Shown one piece after another: positions 7,664 to 17,107 of a DNA stretch of 64,000 nucleotides. Made by a program: the position numbers and the translations under genes. The stretch is taken from positions 4,625,001 through 4,689,000 of the forward strand of contig NZ_CP041253.1 of the NCBI RefSeq assembly GCF_006575665.1, read 5' to 3'. The stretch's first letter is position 1. Each line of letters starts with the position of its first letter. Origin of the DNA: Echinicola soli (lineage in GTDB: Bacteria > Bacteroidota > Bacteroidia > Cytophagales > Cyclobacteriaceae). Below the pieces are notes generated by a model. It was given only the letters and a program-made list of their open reading frames with translations. It was not told the origin of the DNA and ran no database searches.

Positions 7664-8271
7664 TTTAAATCGCGTTTATTATAAAAAATCAGCGTAAATC
7701 TTATTAATCTGCACCATCTGCGTGCTATCGAAACCAACCCTAATCCCCCCAACTTTTCCGCTTGATCCCTTTATCCACAGTATTTCATACAGAGCCATAA
7801 AAAAGCTATGAAACAACGTCTCATAGCCTTAGTCAATTAATAATAAACCCATAAGTTAAATTTCGGACGTTACCTCTGAGCAGTAAAGAAGTACTTCAAC
7901 TACTTTCATCTTCAGTACAACTCAAAATTAGACGCCAATCCCAACGTCCTTACATCCAACTAAGCTAACTATTCAAATTTATAATAAATACTAATATCAA
8001 ACATTAGTTATTTGAAATATTCCACATATAAACATTAGATCAATAAATTTTTTACCAAATCAACGTAAAAGCAAGCAAAGCACCTTAGCCTCAAAGCAAA
8101 ATTTGGCGTTAACTACCAATATCTTTCAAGCAATTGATAGAACAAAGATCAAAACGCATAGATACAGGTACTGAACACCTGATAACATCTCGCTCATTTT
8201 CCCTATTAGAAATCCCTATTAATTTTTAATTTGCATATCGTTTTGATATAGCGCTAACCAAACCAGCAAGC

Positions 8272-10707
8272 ATGCAAGTCAACTTTAAGCAGCAAATACT
8301 GCCGCATCTTTTAGGGATCGTTTCTTTTTACATCCTGATCGTAATGTACTTCTCTCCGATCCTATTTGACGGAAAGATGATCTTCCAAAACGACATCCTC
8401 CAATGGGAAGGCTCTGCGAAGGAAATGATTGACTTTAGGAAGGAAACAGGAGAAGAAGGATTATGGACCAATAGCATGTTTGGCGGAATGCCGGCCTATC
8501 TGGTCAACACAGAATATCCTGGTGATATTTCGAGGGCGGTGATAAGCACTATAACATTAGGGCTTCCCCACCCCATCAATGGGCTATTCTTTGGAATGGT
8601 CAGCATGTACATTTTGCTAATGACCTTTCGGGTAAGGACAGAGATTTCGATAATGGGTGCCTGGGCCTTTGCCTTTAACACCTTCCACATGCTCAGTCTC
8701 GAAGCAGGGCACAATGCCAAAATATGGGCTATATGCCTTGTTCCATTGATTTTGGCGGGGATCAATATGGCCTTTAACGGTAAAAAACTCCTGGGTTTTG
8801 CCATTACGGCTATGGCCTTGATGCTACAGATTCGCTTTAATCACCTCCAGATCACCTACTATACCCTGATCGTGGTCCTGATTTATGCTATTGGCCAATT
8901 AACCTATTATATCAAAGAGAAAAGATTGCCGGAATTTGGGAAAATCGCCGGAATCCTCATTATCGGTGGACTGATCGCGGTCGGGGCGAACGCTAACAGG
9001 CTTATGTCTGTGCTGGAATATGGAAAATACTCCATTCGCGGTGAAAAACTCCTCGAAACAGCCGATGAAAATGAAGCAGGCCTTAGCAAGGAATATGCCT
9101 TTAGTTGGTCTCAGGGGAAATTGGAATCCCTCACCCTCTTGGTGCCCAACTTCTCTGGTGGTGCCAGTCAAGAGGGGCTCGGATCTGACTCAAATGCCGC
9201 TGAAGCACTCCAGCAAAACGGGGTCTCTGGTGCACAACTATCCAATTTTCTTCAGGGTGCCCCTACCTATTGGGGAGATCAACCCTTTACAGGAGGCCCC
9301 ATTTACGGTAGTATCATTATGGCATTCCTCTTTGTGATTGGTATCATTTACGCACCTAAGCGATTTAGAAACATCTTTGTAGCCATCACTGTACTATCAC
9401 TCATGTTAGCTTGGGGAAAAAATTTGGCATGGTTTAACTATACACTATTCGATATACTGCCTGGCTACAATAAGTTCAGGGCGGTTTCCATGGCGCTAGG
9501 CATTACCTTGTTTGCGGTGCCCGTTTTGGGATGTATCGGCTTGGAGCATTTATATGCGGACAATGACAAACAGAAAAAAACCAAGGCATTGCTACTTTCC
9601 ATCGGGATGGTGGGTGGATTTGTTTTATTGCTGATCCTCTTGGCGGGAGCTTTCGGATTTAAAGGAGCCGCAGACGCGAGCTTCCCCAACTGGCTGACCG
9701 ATGCCCTGCGTGAAGACCGAAAAGCCATGTTGCGCAATGACGCCCTGAGAAGTTTGGCTTTTATCCTTCCCAGTGCTTTGCTCATCTTCCTTGCTATCAA
9801 AGGAAAAGTCAACTACCGCTATGCCACTTTGGGAATTGCCATTTTAGTAGTCGCTGATGTATGGACCATCAATAAACGCTACCTGAACGATGACTCATTG
9901 AAGAAAAGCCCAAGTGAAAGTTATTTTGCCCCTACCCCTGCTGATAAAAAGATCATGCAGGATGACGAGTACTTCAGAGTGCTCAACCTCCAAAACACCT
10001 TCAAAGAGGCAAGGACCAGTTATCGCTTCCATAGCATCGGAGGTTACCATGGTGCCAAAATGAGGCGATATCAGGATTTGATCGACAGGGTACTTCAAAC
10101 AGAAATTTCCCAATTCGTAAAAAAAGCCCAAGAAGGTAATTTTGACTATGCCAATCTCCCTGCGCTCAACATGCTCAATACCAAGTATATTCTGGCGGGT
10201 AATAGTGAAAAAGCAGTATTCCAAAATCCCGAAGCCAACGGTCCTGCATGGTTTCCCCAAGAAATCGTATCAGTAAACAGCAATGATGAAGAAATCAGTA
10301 AAATTTCACAAATCAACACCAAGTCCCAAGCCACGATCAATACCAATGAATACAAAGCGGAAGCTGGTGCAGGAACGGTCTCCATCAAAAGCCACCAGCC
10401 CAACAAGTTGGAATATACCATAAATGCCTCCAAAGCAGGACTAGTGGTATTTTCAGAAATCTATTATCCCGAAGGCTGGACGGTGACCATAAATGGTGAA
10501 AAATCAGATATTTTACGTACCAACTACCTATTGAGAGGATTAGTAGTACCTAAAGGTCAGTCAGAAATCGTATTTAAATTTGAACCTACTAGCTATTATC
10601 GCGGTTCTTTTATTGCGGTATCATGCCAATATTTTATTATATTAGTTCTAATTGTAGGGTTCATTTTACCGTTCACCAAATATGCTAATTATGGAAGAAA
10701 AGGATAA
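8272..10707 (+). CDS. YfhO-family multispanning membrane protein
   Basis: An 811-residue integral membrane protein of the YfhO family, which has a GT-C-like fold and is linked in other bacteria to glycosylation of cell-wall polymers. The first membrane helix lies near 12-30, followed by a long acidic periplasmic loop (FQNDILQWEGSAKEM near 44-58 and NSMFGGMPAYLV near 72-83, both typical of the family) and at least ten more hydrophobic segments to about 535. Residues 540-780 form a mostly soluble domain, with a final helix near 785-803. It leads the plus-strand glycan block and overlaps the next gene by 26 bp, so the two are probably translated together. The substrate cannot be told from sequence. 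Confidence 0.85.
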   Translation: MQVNFKQQILPHLLGIVSFYILIVMYFSPILFDGKMIFQNDILQWEGSAKEMIDFRKETGEEGLWTNSMFGGMPAYLVNTEYPGDISRAVISTITLGLPHPINGLFFGMVSMYILLMTFRVRTEISIMGAWAFAFNTFHMLSLEAGHNAKIWAICLVPLILAGINMAFNGKKLLGFAITAMALMLQIRFNHLQITYYTLIVVLIYAIGQLTYYIKEKRLPEFGKIAGILIIGGLIAVGANANRLMSVLEYGKYSIRGEKLLETADENEAGLSKEYAFSWSQGKLESLTLLVPNFSGGASQEGLGSDSNAAEALQQNGVSGAQLSNFLQGAPTYWGDQPFTGGPIYGSIIMAFLFVIGIIYAPKRFRNIFVAITVLSLMLAWGKNLAWFNYTLFDILPGYNKFRAVSMALGITLFAVPVLGCIGLEHLYADNDKQKKTKALLLSIGMVGGFVLLLILLAGAFGFKGAADASFPNWLTDALREDRKAMLRNDALRSLAFILPSALLIFLAIKGKVNYRYATLGIAILVVADVWTINKRYLNDDSLKKSPSESYFAPTPADKKIMQDDEYFRVLNLQNTFKEARTSYRFHSIGGYHGAKMRRYQDLIDRVLQTEISQFVKKAQEGNFDYANLPALNMLNTKYILAGNSEKAVFQNPEANGPAWFPQEIVSVNSNDEEISKISQINTKSQATINTNEYKAEAGAGTVSIKSHQPNKLEYTINASKAGLVVFSEIYYPEGWTVTINGEKSDILRTNYLLRGLVVPKGQSEIVFKFEPTSYYRGSFIAVSCQYFIILVLIVGFILPFTKYANYGRKG

Positions 10708-11401
10708 ATACATCAGTTTTTATGATCAATTTTCGACTGATTCCAGAAAAAAGGAAATCAGTGCACTGAACGTATGTATTCTGGAAAAACTAATGGCAGA
10801 AGGGCTTAAATCCAACCATAAGATCGTCGAAGGAGGCTGTGGACTAGGTGAACTGAGCCACTTACTTGCTAACAAGGTGAAAAACGGCAAAGTCCTTGGA
10901 GTGGACATCAATGAAGACACGGTACAACGTGCCTCAGAACTTTGGAAAAAACAGAAAAACCTGGCATTTGTAAAGGCTGAGATGAAGGCTTTTGAAAACC
11001 GGGGGGAAACCTATGATTTCTTCATCCTCACTGATATCCTGCAACAAGTTTCAACAGACAAACATTTACGTCTTTTTGAAGCGGTAAGGAAACATTCACA
11101 CCAAGACACCACGGTATTTATCAATCTACCGACCCCTCCATTCTCTGAATGGAACGCACACAATGACCCTGAAAGCTTACAGTTTGTAGAGTCAACAGTA
11201 AATATCGCTGGATTGATCGAAAGCCTCACCGTAAATGACTATTACTTGGATAAGGCCGTTTCCTATAGTGTCTTTTACGAGGAAAATGATTTTCAGTATT
11301 TCATTTTCAAACCACTTACGAGAATCGCCGCTCCTACTCCTAAGAAAAAGTGGGCAAACCTCAAAGAAAAATTGCCAACCAACTTACTAGGGTTGCTGTA
11401 G
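10682..11401 (+). CDS. Class I SAM-dependent methyltransferase
   Basis: A 239-residue soluble protein with the Rossmann-type methyltransferase fold. KIVEGGCGLGELSHLLA near 42-58 is motif I (SAM binding), VLGVDIN near 68-74 is motif II, and FFILTDILQQVS near 110-121 corresponds to motif IV. The methylated group is unknown. An ATG at 10691 is an equally good start and would reduce the overlap with the yfhO-type gene; the protein then begins MEEKDKYISFYD. Followed after 21 bp by a glycosyltransferase, it belongs to the glycan block and may modify a sugar or a lipid carrier. Confidence 0.8.
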   Translation: MLIMEEKDKYISFYDQFSTDSRKKEISALNVCILEKLMAEGLKSNHKIVEGGCGLGELSHLLANKVKNGKVLGVDINEDTVQRASELWKKQKNLAFVKAEMKAFENRGETYDFFILTDILQQVSTDKHLRLFEAVRKHSHQDTTVFINLPTPPFSEWNAHNDPESLQFVESTVNIAGLIESLTVNDYYLDKAVSYSVFYEENDFQYFIFKPLTRIAAPTPKKKWANLKEKLPTNLLGLL

Positions 11402-11422
11402 TAAGGCAGCTCCAGTCATATT

Positions 11423-12280
11423 ATGCTAGACTATTGTGTTATCATCCCTGCACACAACGAGGCGCAGTATTTGCCTAATTTACTCGATTCTCTTACCCAG
11501 CAAGCACTACTTCCCAAGCAAGTAATCATAGTCAATGACAATTCCACAGATCAAACGGAAGCCATCATCGACCGATATGCCAAAGACTTCTCCTGGATCA
11601 CCAAGGTCAATAGCCGGACAGGGGTTTCTCGCCTTCCGGGCAGCAAAGTGGTGGCAGCATTTGAAAAAGGATTTAAGGAAATCAACCAGCCTTTTGATAT
11701 TATTGTGAAGCTTGATGCCGACCTTATTCTTCCCAAAAATTATTTCGAAAAGATCACTAGCGTTTTCCTAGACAACCCCAATGCCGGCATCGTAGGAGGG
11801 TTTGCCTATGAAAAGGAAGGTACTGAATGGAAACTCAACCACCCCATGGACAAAGACCATGTCCGGGGAGCATTCAAAGCCTATCGTAAAGAGTGCTTTG
11901 ATAAAATGAATGGATTACGGTGTTCGATTGGCTGGGATACCATGGATGAGCTTTTGGCGCGTTATCATGGCTTTGGAATAGTCACCGTTCCTGCACTAAA
12001 GGTAAAACACCTGCGTCCGACTGGCTCTTCCTATTCCAAAAAAGCAAAATACATGCAGGGTCAGGCCATGTACAAAATGCGCTATAGCATTGGTATCGCT
12101 TTTTTATCCATGGCAAAAGTCAGCTGGAAGCAGCAAAAACCACGCTATCTTTGGGACAGTATGGTAGGATACGTGGCTTCATTTTTTGATAAAACCGAAA
12201 GGGCTGTCACAAAAGAAGAAGGTAAATTTATACGTTCTTACAGATGGAAAAACATCTTTCAAAAGATCAGCGGTAAATAA
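11423..12280 (+). CDS. Glycosyltransferase family 2
   Basis: A 285-residue GT-A fold enzyme. It opens with the family start YCVIIPAHNEAQYLPNLLDS, has VIIVNDNSTDQTE near 34-46 for nucleotide-sugar binding and IIVKLDADLILP near 93-104 containing the D-x-D metal motif. The acceptor region includes GWDTMDELLARYHGFG near 172-187, matching the E-D/ELL pattern of many GT2 enzymes. There is no long membrane segment, so it probably acts at the cytoplasmic face. It lies in the glycan block between two methyltransferase-like genes; the donor sugar is unknown. Confidence 0.88.
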   Translation: MLDYCVIIPAHNEAQYLPNLLDSLTQQALLPKQVIIVNDNSTDQTEAIIDRYAKDFSWITKVNSRTGVSRLPGSKVVAAFEKGFKEINQPFDIIVKLDADLILPKNYFEKITSVFLDNPNAGIVGGFAYEKEGTEWKLNHPMDKDHVRGAFKAYRKECFDKMNGLRCSIGWDTMDELLARYHGFGIVTVPALKVKHLRPTGSSYSKKAKYMQGQAMYKMRYSIGIAFLSMAKVSWKQQKPRYLWDSMVGYVASFFDKTERAVTKEEGKFIRSYRWKNIFQKISGK

Positions 12281-12331
12281 CCTGATTTTTTATAAGTTTG
12301 GTCACCAAAAGCAAAAGATTTCTAATCAAGC

Positions 12332-13048
12332 ATGGCAAATCCTATCATTGAACAACTACAAATAGCCCAACAAAAGAGTATCCTTCCCAACAAAAACTGG
12401 AAGAGGGATAAAGGTGCCAGGCTGGAATACCTCCGGTACAGGATTTGTCGCCCACTGATAAAGGGAGCATTCTACACCTATCGCTGGTGGAACAAACCGG
12501 CCCCTTGGTTTGCTCCCTCTGCTGTCAACTTCCTTAAAAGCTGGCTGGATCAAGAAATGGTGGGCTTGGAATTTGGCAGTGGATCGAGTAGTAAGTTTTT
12601 TGCCTCCCGTATCAAAAAACTTGTGAGTGTAGAACACCATAAAGGCTGGTACACCCATGTTCATCAGTGGATGGATGAAAATGGTTTGGAGAATATCGAT
12701 TACAGATTTATAGCGGAAAATGAAGTCGATAAACCCAAAAGCCTCCCCACTTTCTTTAGCACCCATCAATTAACCGAAATAGACTATTCCTACAAAAAAG
12801 AATTTTGGGACTATTTTCATGCCGCTGACGAGTTTTCAGATGGGTATTTTGATTTCATCTTGATAGATGGACGTGCCCGGGTGGCATGTCTGCTCAACTC
12901 CCTGCCAAAATTGAAAACTGGTGGTTTGATGATATTGGATAATTCCGATCGGCCAAGCTATGAGCTGGTCTTTAAGGTACTAAAGGATTGGGATCATTTC
13001 ACCTGTACGACTGGACTTTCTGACACCACTTTCTGGATAAAACCATAA
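12332..13048 (+). CDS. Class I SAM methyltransferase-like protein
   Basis: A 238-residue protein with methyltransferase-like features: GLEFGSGSSSKFFA near 78-91 resembles motif I, KLVSVEHHKGWY near 96-107 motif II, and FDFILIDGRARVACLLNSLP near 171-190 has the acidic motif IV found in the FkbM- and O-methyltransferase-like groups. LKTGGLMILDNSDR near 193-206 fits motif VI. The N-terminal 60 residues are basic and aromatic and match nothing I recognise. It starts 51 bp after the GT2 and is followed after 3 bp by the flippase gene, so it is part of the same operon. A role in modifying the exported glycan is an inference. Confidence 0.65.
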   Translation: MANPIIEQLQIAQQKSILPNKNWKRDKGARLEYLRYRICRPLIKGAFYTYRWWNKPAPWFAPSAVNFLKSWLDQEMVGLEFGSGSSSKFFASRIKKLVSVEHHKGWYTHVHQWMDENGLENIDYRFIAENEVDKPKSLPTFFSTHQLTEIDYSYKKEFWDYFHAADEFSDGYFDFILIDGRARVACLLNSLPKLKTGGLMILDNSDRPSYELVFKVLKDWDHFTCTTGLSDTTFWIKP

Positions 13049-13051
13049 CGT

Positions 13052-14542
13052 ATGGGCATCATCAGGACACAGTCTTCACAAACGACCATTATCGCTTATG
13101 CAGGGATTCTGATCGGCTTTGTGGGGTCTGCTTTGTTACGCCCAAAAATCCTCACTGAAGGTGAAATTGGCCTGCTCCAACTGGTACTCAACACTACTGC
13201 TCTTTTTGCTTCTATCTTTACGCTGGGCACCAATCTCACCACCCTAAAGATGGTCCCTGAGTTTAAAACCAATCCGGAAAAGAAAAAGCGTTTCATTACC
13301 TTTTCACTTCTTGTGGGAATGATGGGCTTGCTCTTGGCTGTTCCTGTTTTTTTACTGGTGAAATCATTTATCTTCCAGACCCAAGATGGAGGCTTTGAAG
13401 GATTTGACTACAACAATGAGTTTTACCTTGGTATGCTAGTGGTCATTGGTTTTAGGATTTTCCAGTACATCCTGGACGCCTATCTCCGCACCAATCACCA
13501 GCCACTCCCTGGTGTGGTCGCCGAGAGCATCATCCAAAAGGCACTTCCTATTCTTGGATTGGTGTTGTTCTATTTTCACTTGATCGATTTTCAGGAACTC
13601 ATCTACATTAACCTGGCTATTTTCATCCTTCCAGTCTGTATCTCTTTCATCATGCTAAAGCGTGCCAACGTCTTTACGCTGGGAAAACCAGGGCCATTCA
13701 CGCAGGAGGAAAAAAAGACCATTGCCGGAATTTCATCCTCGGGAGTGCTGGAAATTTTAAGTGGTGGTTTGATCCTGTACATTGATACATATATGGTACA
13801 GTGGCTGATGGGTGAAGATGCGGTCGGCGTCTATACCACTTTGTTCTTTTTTGGCGTGGTCATCAGTGTCCCGGCCAAGGCCATCAGAAGAGTATCTATC
13901 GTGACCATTTCAGAATCGATGGCGCAAGGTGACTATTCCACGATCCAGACTATCTATAAGAAAAGTAGCCAGACCTTGCTGGTGGTAGGTGGATTGCTGT
14001 TTTTAAGTATATGGTGCAACCGCTACAGCGTGGGAGCCTATCTTGGAGAAAGCTACGCGGTGGCCATTCCTGTTTTGCTCTATATCGCTTTGGCGCAGCT
14101 CGTGGATTGCATCACCTCTGTCAATTACCAAATCATTGCCGTCTCTAAACACTATTACTACAATTTGTTTATGGGCTTCTTGACCTTGGCCTTGCTGATC
14201 GCTACCAACTATCTCCTGATCCCTGTCATGGGTGTCACCGGTGCGGCAGTGGCCTCACTTATCAGCATGACCTTGATCAATGGCCTTCGCTACCTCTTTC
14301 TCCGTCAGAAATACCAGCTCAGTCCATTCACCACCGAAAACCTCAAAACCATCCTGATCATAGCGGTGGTCTGGGCAATTACGGACTGGATACCAAATAT
14401 GGAAAATTTTTACCTGAATTTGATTCTAAAAAGTGCCATCGTACTGATCCTGTATATCCCAGCTGTATATTTCACCAAATGCTCTCCGGACTTCAATGTC
14501 GTGGTCAATAAGTATTTGAGCAAAATCGGTATCATCCACTAA
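13052..14542 (+). CDS. Polysaccharide flippase, Wzx/MATE-like
   Basis: A 496-residue protein with 12 to 14 hydrophobic segments in the pattern of the MOP (Wzx/RfbX, MATE) exporters. The N-terminal region TQSSQTTIIAYAGILIGFVG forms the first helix, and the paired-bundle arrangement is visible around a central polar stretch near 205-225. It would flip undecaprenyl-linked oligosaccharides across the inner membrane. It starts 3 bp after the preceding stop and closes the plus-strand half of the glycan block. The next gene is convergent, 59 bp away, with no strong hairpin between them. Confidence 0.85.
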   Translation: MGIIRTQSSQTTIIAYAGILIGFVGSALLRPKILTEGEIGLLQLVLNTTALFASIFTLGTNLTTLKMVPEFKTNPEKKKRFITFSLLVGMMGLLLAVPVFLLVKSFIFQTQDGGFEGFDYNNEFYLGMLVVIGFRIFQYILDAYLRTNHQPLPGVVAESIIQKALPILGLVLFYFHLIDFQELIYINLAIFILPVCISFIMLKRANVFTLGKPGPFTQEEKKTIAGISSSGVLEILSGGLILYIDTYMVQWLMGEDAVGVYTTLFFFGVVISVPAKAIRRVSIVTISESMAQGDYSTIQTIYKKSSQTLLVVGGLLFLSIWCNRYSVGAYLGESYAVAIPVLLYIALAQLVDCITSVNYQIIAVSKHYYYNLFMGFLTLALLIATNYLLIPVMGVTGAAVASLISMTLINGLRYLFLRQKYQLSPFTTENLKTILIIAVVWAITDWIPNMENFYLNLILKSAIVLILYIPAVYFTKCSPDFNVVVNKYLSKIGIIH

Positions 14543-14601
14543 ATACTGTCCAGTGTCTCCAGACTTAGATCGCAACTCCCAAAAGTCTTCTGACATTATA
14601 C

Positions 14602-15711
14602 CTATCCCAGCCTTGCAGAAAAAAAAAGCTGAATCTCCTCACAGACTCTCCTCACCTCATCTTCCCGAAGATAAGGATGCAAGGGAAGCGAAAGGGTGGA
14701 TATAGAAAGCTTAGAGGCTACTGGAAAATCCTTTTCCCCACCAAACGCCTGCATGACTGGAACAGGAAGTGGATAGTGGACAGCAGTACCAATCCCCTTT
14801 TCACCTAAATAAGCCTTTAACGCATCCCGTTCATCAGTCTGTATTGTGAAGAGATGGGCATTATGAGCTGACTGAAGGATGCTTGAAGGAACCACAACTC
14901 CCTTTAGATGCTGCAAATGATCAAGATATAGTTTTGCCAAGGCCTTACGTTTTTGCTGCCAAGCCTTGAAACAGGAAAACTTCACATTTAAAAAAGCAGC
15001 TTGAAGCGTATCGATTCGGCTATTTCTTCCGATAATCTCGTGCCTATCCCGTTGAGCTTGTCCATGATTTAATAGTAATCGTAGTCTTTCTTCCAATAAA
15101 GGGTCCTGGGTGCTCAAAAGTCCCGCTTCTCCCAGTGCTCCAAGATTCTTGGTGGGATAAAAGCTGAAGCAACCGATCTCTCCAAGTGCTCCTGCACTTT
15201 TCCCCTGCTGAAAAGCACCAAAAGCCTGAGCGGCATCTTCGATGACTTTAATTCCCATTGATCGCGTGATACGAAGCAATTGGTTCATCTCCACCATCTT
15301 CCCGTAAAGATGAACAGGAATAACAGCCTTGGTTGAAGGAGAAATCAAATTTTCCATTTGCTTGATATCGATCAATCCATCGGTATCAACATCACAAAAA
15401 ACCACTTCCGCTCCCACCATTTTCACCACTTCTGCTGTGGACACCCAGGTCAAAGCCGGAACGATCACCTCGTCCCCAGGGCCTATCTCCAGCGCTCTCA
15501 ATGCCAGCTCCAGGGCATCTGTCCCGTTGGCACAGGGGATAACATGGGATATTCCCAAAAATTCCTGCATCGTTACCTCCAGTGCTTCGACTTCCTCACC
15601 ACCCGAAAATAAACCTTTCTCCAACAGCTTAGCAAATTTCGCCTTAAGCTCATCGGCCAAATCGGCGTGCATCGGAGCTAGCTCAAGAAATGGAATCGAT
15701 CTGTTCATCAA
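14602..15711 (-). CDS. DegT/DnrJ/EryC1/StrS sugar aminotransferase
   Basis: PLP-dependent enzyme of 369 residues that transfers an amino group to a keto-sugar nucleotide. Lys188 in FYPTKNLGALGEAG is the expected Schiff-base Lys. NGTDALELAL near 62-71 contacts PLP phosphate, PVHLYGKMVEM near 132-142 and VIEDAAQAFGAF near 156-167 (Asp contacting the PLP ring) complete the family signature. The first 29 bases overlap the end of the GT4 gene at 15683-16993, so the two are translationally coupled. Its presence suggests the glycan contains an amino sugar. A second Met directly follows the first, so the start may be one codon later. Confidence 0.92.
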   Translation of the reverse strand: MMNRSIPFLELAPMHADLADELKAKFAKLLEKGLFSGGEEVEALEVTMQEFLGISHVIPCANGTDALELALRALEIGPGDEVIVPALTWVSTAEVVKMVGAEVVFCDVDTDGLIDIKQMENLISPSTKAVIPVHLYGKMVEMNQLLRITRSMGIKVIEDAAQAFGAFQQGKSAGALGEIGCFSFYPTKNLGALGEAGLLSTQDPLLEERLRLLLNHGQAQRDRHEIIGRNSRIDTLQAAFLNVKFSCFKAWQQKRKALAKLYLDHLQHLKGVVVPSSILQSAHNAHLFTIQTDERDALKAYLGEKGIGTAVHYPLPVPVMQAFGGEKDFPVASKLSISTLSLPLHPYLREDEVRRVCEEIQLFFSARLG

Positions 15712-16993
15712 GCAATTGGGCTAGTTTTTTGGTCAATGTTTTGCGCTCAAACCGTGTCATGTCACGATCTGCCGATGTCTCTTCTCCCATCAGCACCTGA
15801 TCATTGAGATATTGTTTTACTCCGGACACATCTTCATGGGAAAACACACTTCCTGCCCCGGCTTCATTGATAATAGTAGCAGCATCCCCTTTTGGGTCTC
15901 CCAAGGCTACGATTCTTCTCCCCGTGGCAATGTACTCAAACAGTTTTCCTGGAATATTTCCCTTTGCATTCTTAGTGTTCGTCAGAATCAATAGCAGCAT
16001 ATTTGAGCGTTCGTAATAGGCAAAAACGTCCTCATGTGAGACATATCCGGCAAATTCCACCCGCTCATTAAGCCACGGGTCATTTTCGATAAAATGGGTC
16101 ACTTTCTCACTCACCCGCCCTACAAAAGTTAACTTCACTTCCCGGTCACCTGCTTCAAATGCTTCTTTATATGCTTCCAAAAAGGGCAATGGGTCCCGTA
16201 TCGCGTCGATGATCCCTGTGTAAACAATCTCAAAAACTTTGCTTTTTTCCTTTTGTTTTTTGAATCCAACGGGCAAATCGTCTGAATCAAACCCATTGGT
16301 GATCAGATCGATATCACGACCTGCAATTTTCCGCAACTCTCCTTTAAACGTGGGAGAAATGGTCACCACCTTTTCTGCTTCGCTGAACACCGACCTTTCT
16401 AATTTTTCATGTCTTCTACGGATACTTTTCATCATCGGCAGGGTATCCAAAAACTCCCAAGTGGACCATGGATCCCTGAAATCTGCTATCCAAGGCAACC
16501 CGGTCTTTCGCTTCAGGTTACGACCGATCAAGTGTATGCTGTGTGGCGGACCCGTGGTAATCACGGCCTTGATATTGTTTTTCTTGACGATATCCTCCAA
16601 AAACTCCACGGAAGGCTTCACCCAAAACACCCGGGGATCAGGTACGATGGCATTGGCACGGAGCCAAATGGCTGTCTGGTCAAACCAATTTTTCTTCCGC
16701 TTTTCAATCAACTTGGAAGGATCGGCCGCTTTGCCCTCTTTTTTTTTCTTCAAGAACCGAAACACGCCATAAGGTTCCCAAATTGGGAATTTGATAACCT
16801 CCCAGTGAGGTGATACCTCCTTGTTCATGGTCTCATCTTTCAGCTCAAAGTCAGGGTTCTCTGGTGTAAAAACCACCGGCTCCCAGCCAAAATCGGGTAA
16901 GTATTTGGCAAACTTTAACCAGCGTTGCACACCAGACCCGGCACTCGGCGGCCAGTAATAGGTAATGATCAATACCTTCTTGGTGTCTTTCAT
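15683..16993 (-). CDS. Glycosyltransferase family 4
   Basis: A 436-residue GT-B fold enzyme. The N-terminal domain starts KVLIITYYWPPSAGSGVQRW, typical of GT4 enzymes whose glycine-rich loop touches the acceptor. The C-terminal nucleotide-sugar domain shows VYTGIIDAIRDP near 262-273, FVGRVSEKVTHFIE near 300-313, and a GKLFEYIATGRRIVALG stretch near 357-373 in place of the classic E-x7-E motif. It begins the minus-strand half of the glycan block that runs into the DegT gene. A 98-bp gap separates it from the next GT4 upstream. Confidence 0.85.
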   Translation of the reverse strand: MKDTKKVLIITYYWPPSAGSGVQRWLKFAKYLPDFGWEPVVFTPENPDFELKDETMNKEVSPHWEVIKFPIWEPYGVFRFLKKKKEGKAADPSKLIEKRKKNWFDQTAIWLRANAIVPDPRVFWVKPSVEFLEDIVKKNNIKAVITTGPPHSIHLIGRNLKRKTGLPWIADFRDPWSTWEFLDTLPMMKSIRRRHEKLERSVFSEAEKVVTISPTFKGELRKIAGRDIDLITNGFDSDDLPVGFKKQKEKSKVFEIVYTGIIDAIRDPLPFLEAYKEAFEAGDREVKLTFVGRVSEKVTHFIENDPWLNERVEFAGYVSHEDVFAYYERSNMLLLILTNTKNAKGNIPGKLFEYIATGRRIVALGDPKGDAATIINEAGAGSVFSHEDVSGVKQYLNDQVLMGEETSADRDMTRFERKTLTKKLAQLLDEQIDSIS

Positions 16994-17078
16994 ATTGTAA
17001 AGATAGAAGGTTATTGGAAGATTATAGATTGGAAAATCGTAAAATTTGGAATGCTATACAACCAGTAAATCATAGCTT

Positions 17079-17107
17079 ACTGAATACTTGGTTACTGATG
17101 ACCGATC
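17079..17107. repeat. Short repeat overlapping the end of a glycosyltransferase gene
   Basis: ACTGAATAC followed by TTACTGATGACCGATCA resembles the units at 2613-2648. The last codons of the GT4 gene (Leu-Ile-Gly-His-Gln-stop) lie within it, so the repeat supplies the stop codon. Confidence 0.45.

Larger units (their letters stand above)
6974..8271. other. Gene-free 1.3-kb region rich in dispersed-repeat remnants
   Basis: No convincing coding sequence. From 7100 to 7790 it holds fragments of at least five recurring intergenic sequences: two AATCAGCNNAAATC-type stretches (7115-7162 and 7681-7730), a GCCACGAAG / CTTTGTGGC stretch (7271-7365), the palindromic element at 7553-7663, two CAACTTTTTCGCTTG-like stretches (7407-7422 and 7749-7764), and a 20-bp direct repeat at 7216-7235 and 7445-7464. 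A short hairpin GCTATGA/TCATAGC lies at 7805-7827. Bases 7850-8271 are AT-rich and probably hold the promoter of the downstream yfhO-type gene, though no clear TAnnTTTG box is seen. Confidence 0.6.
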
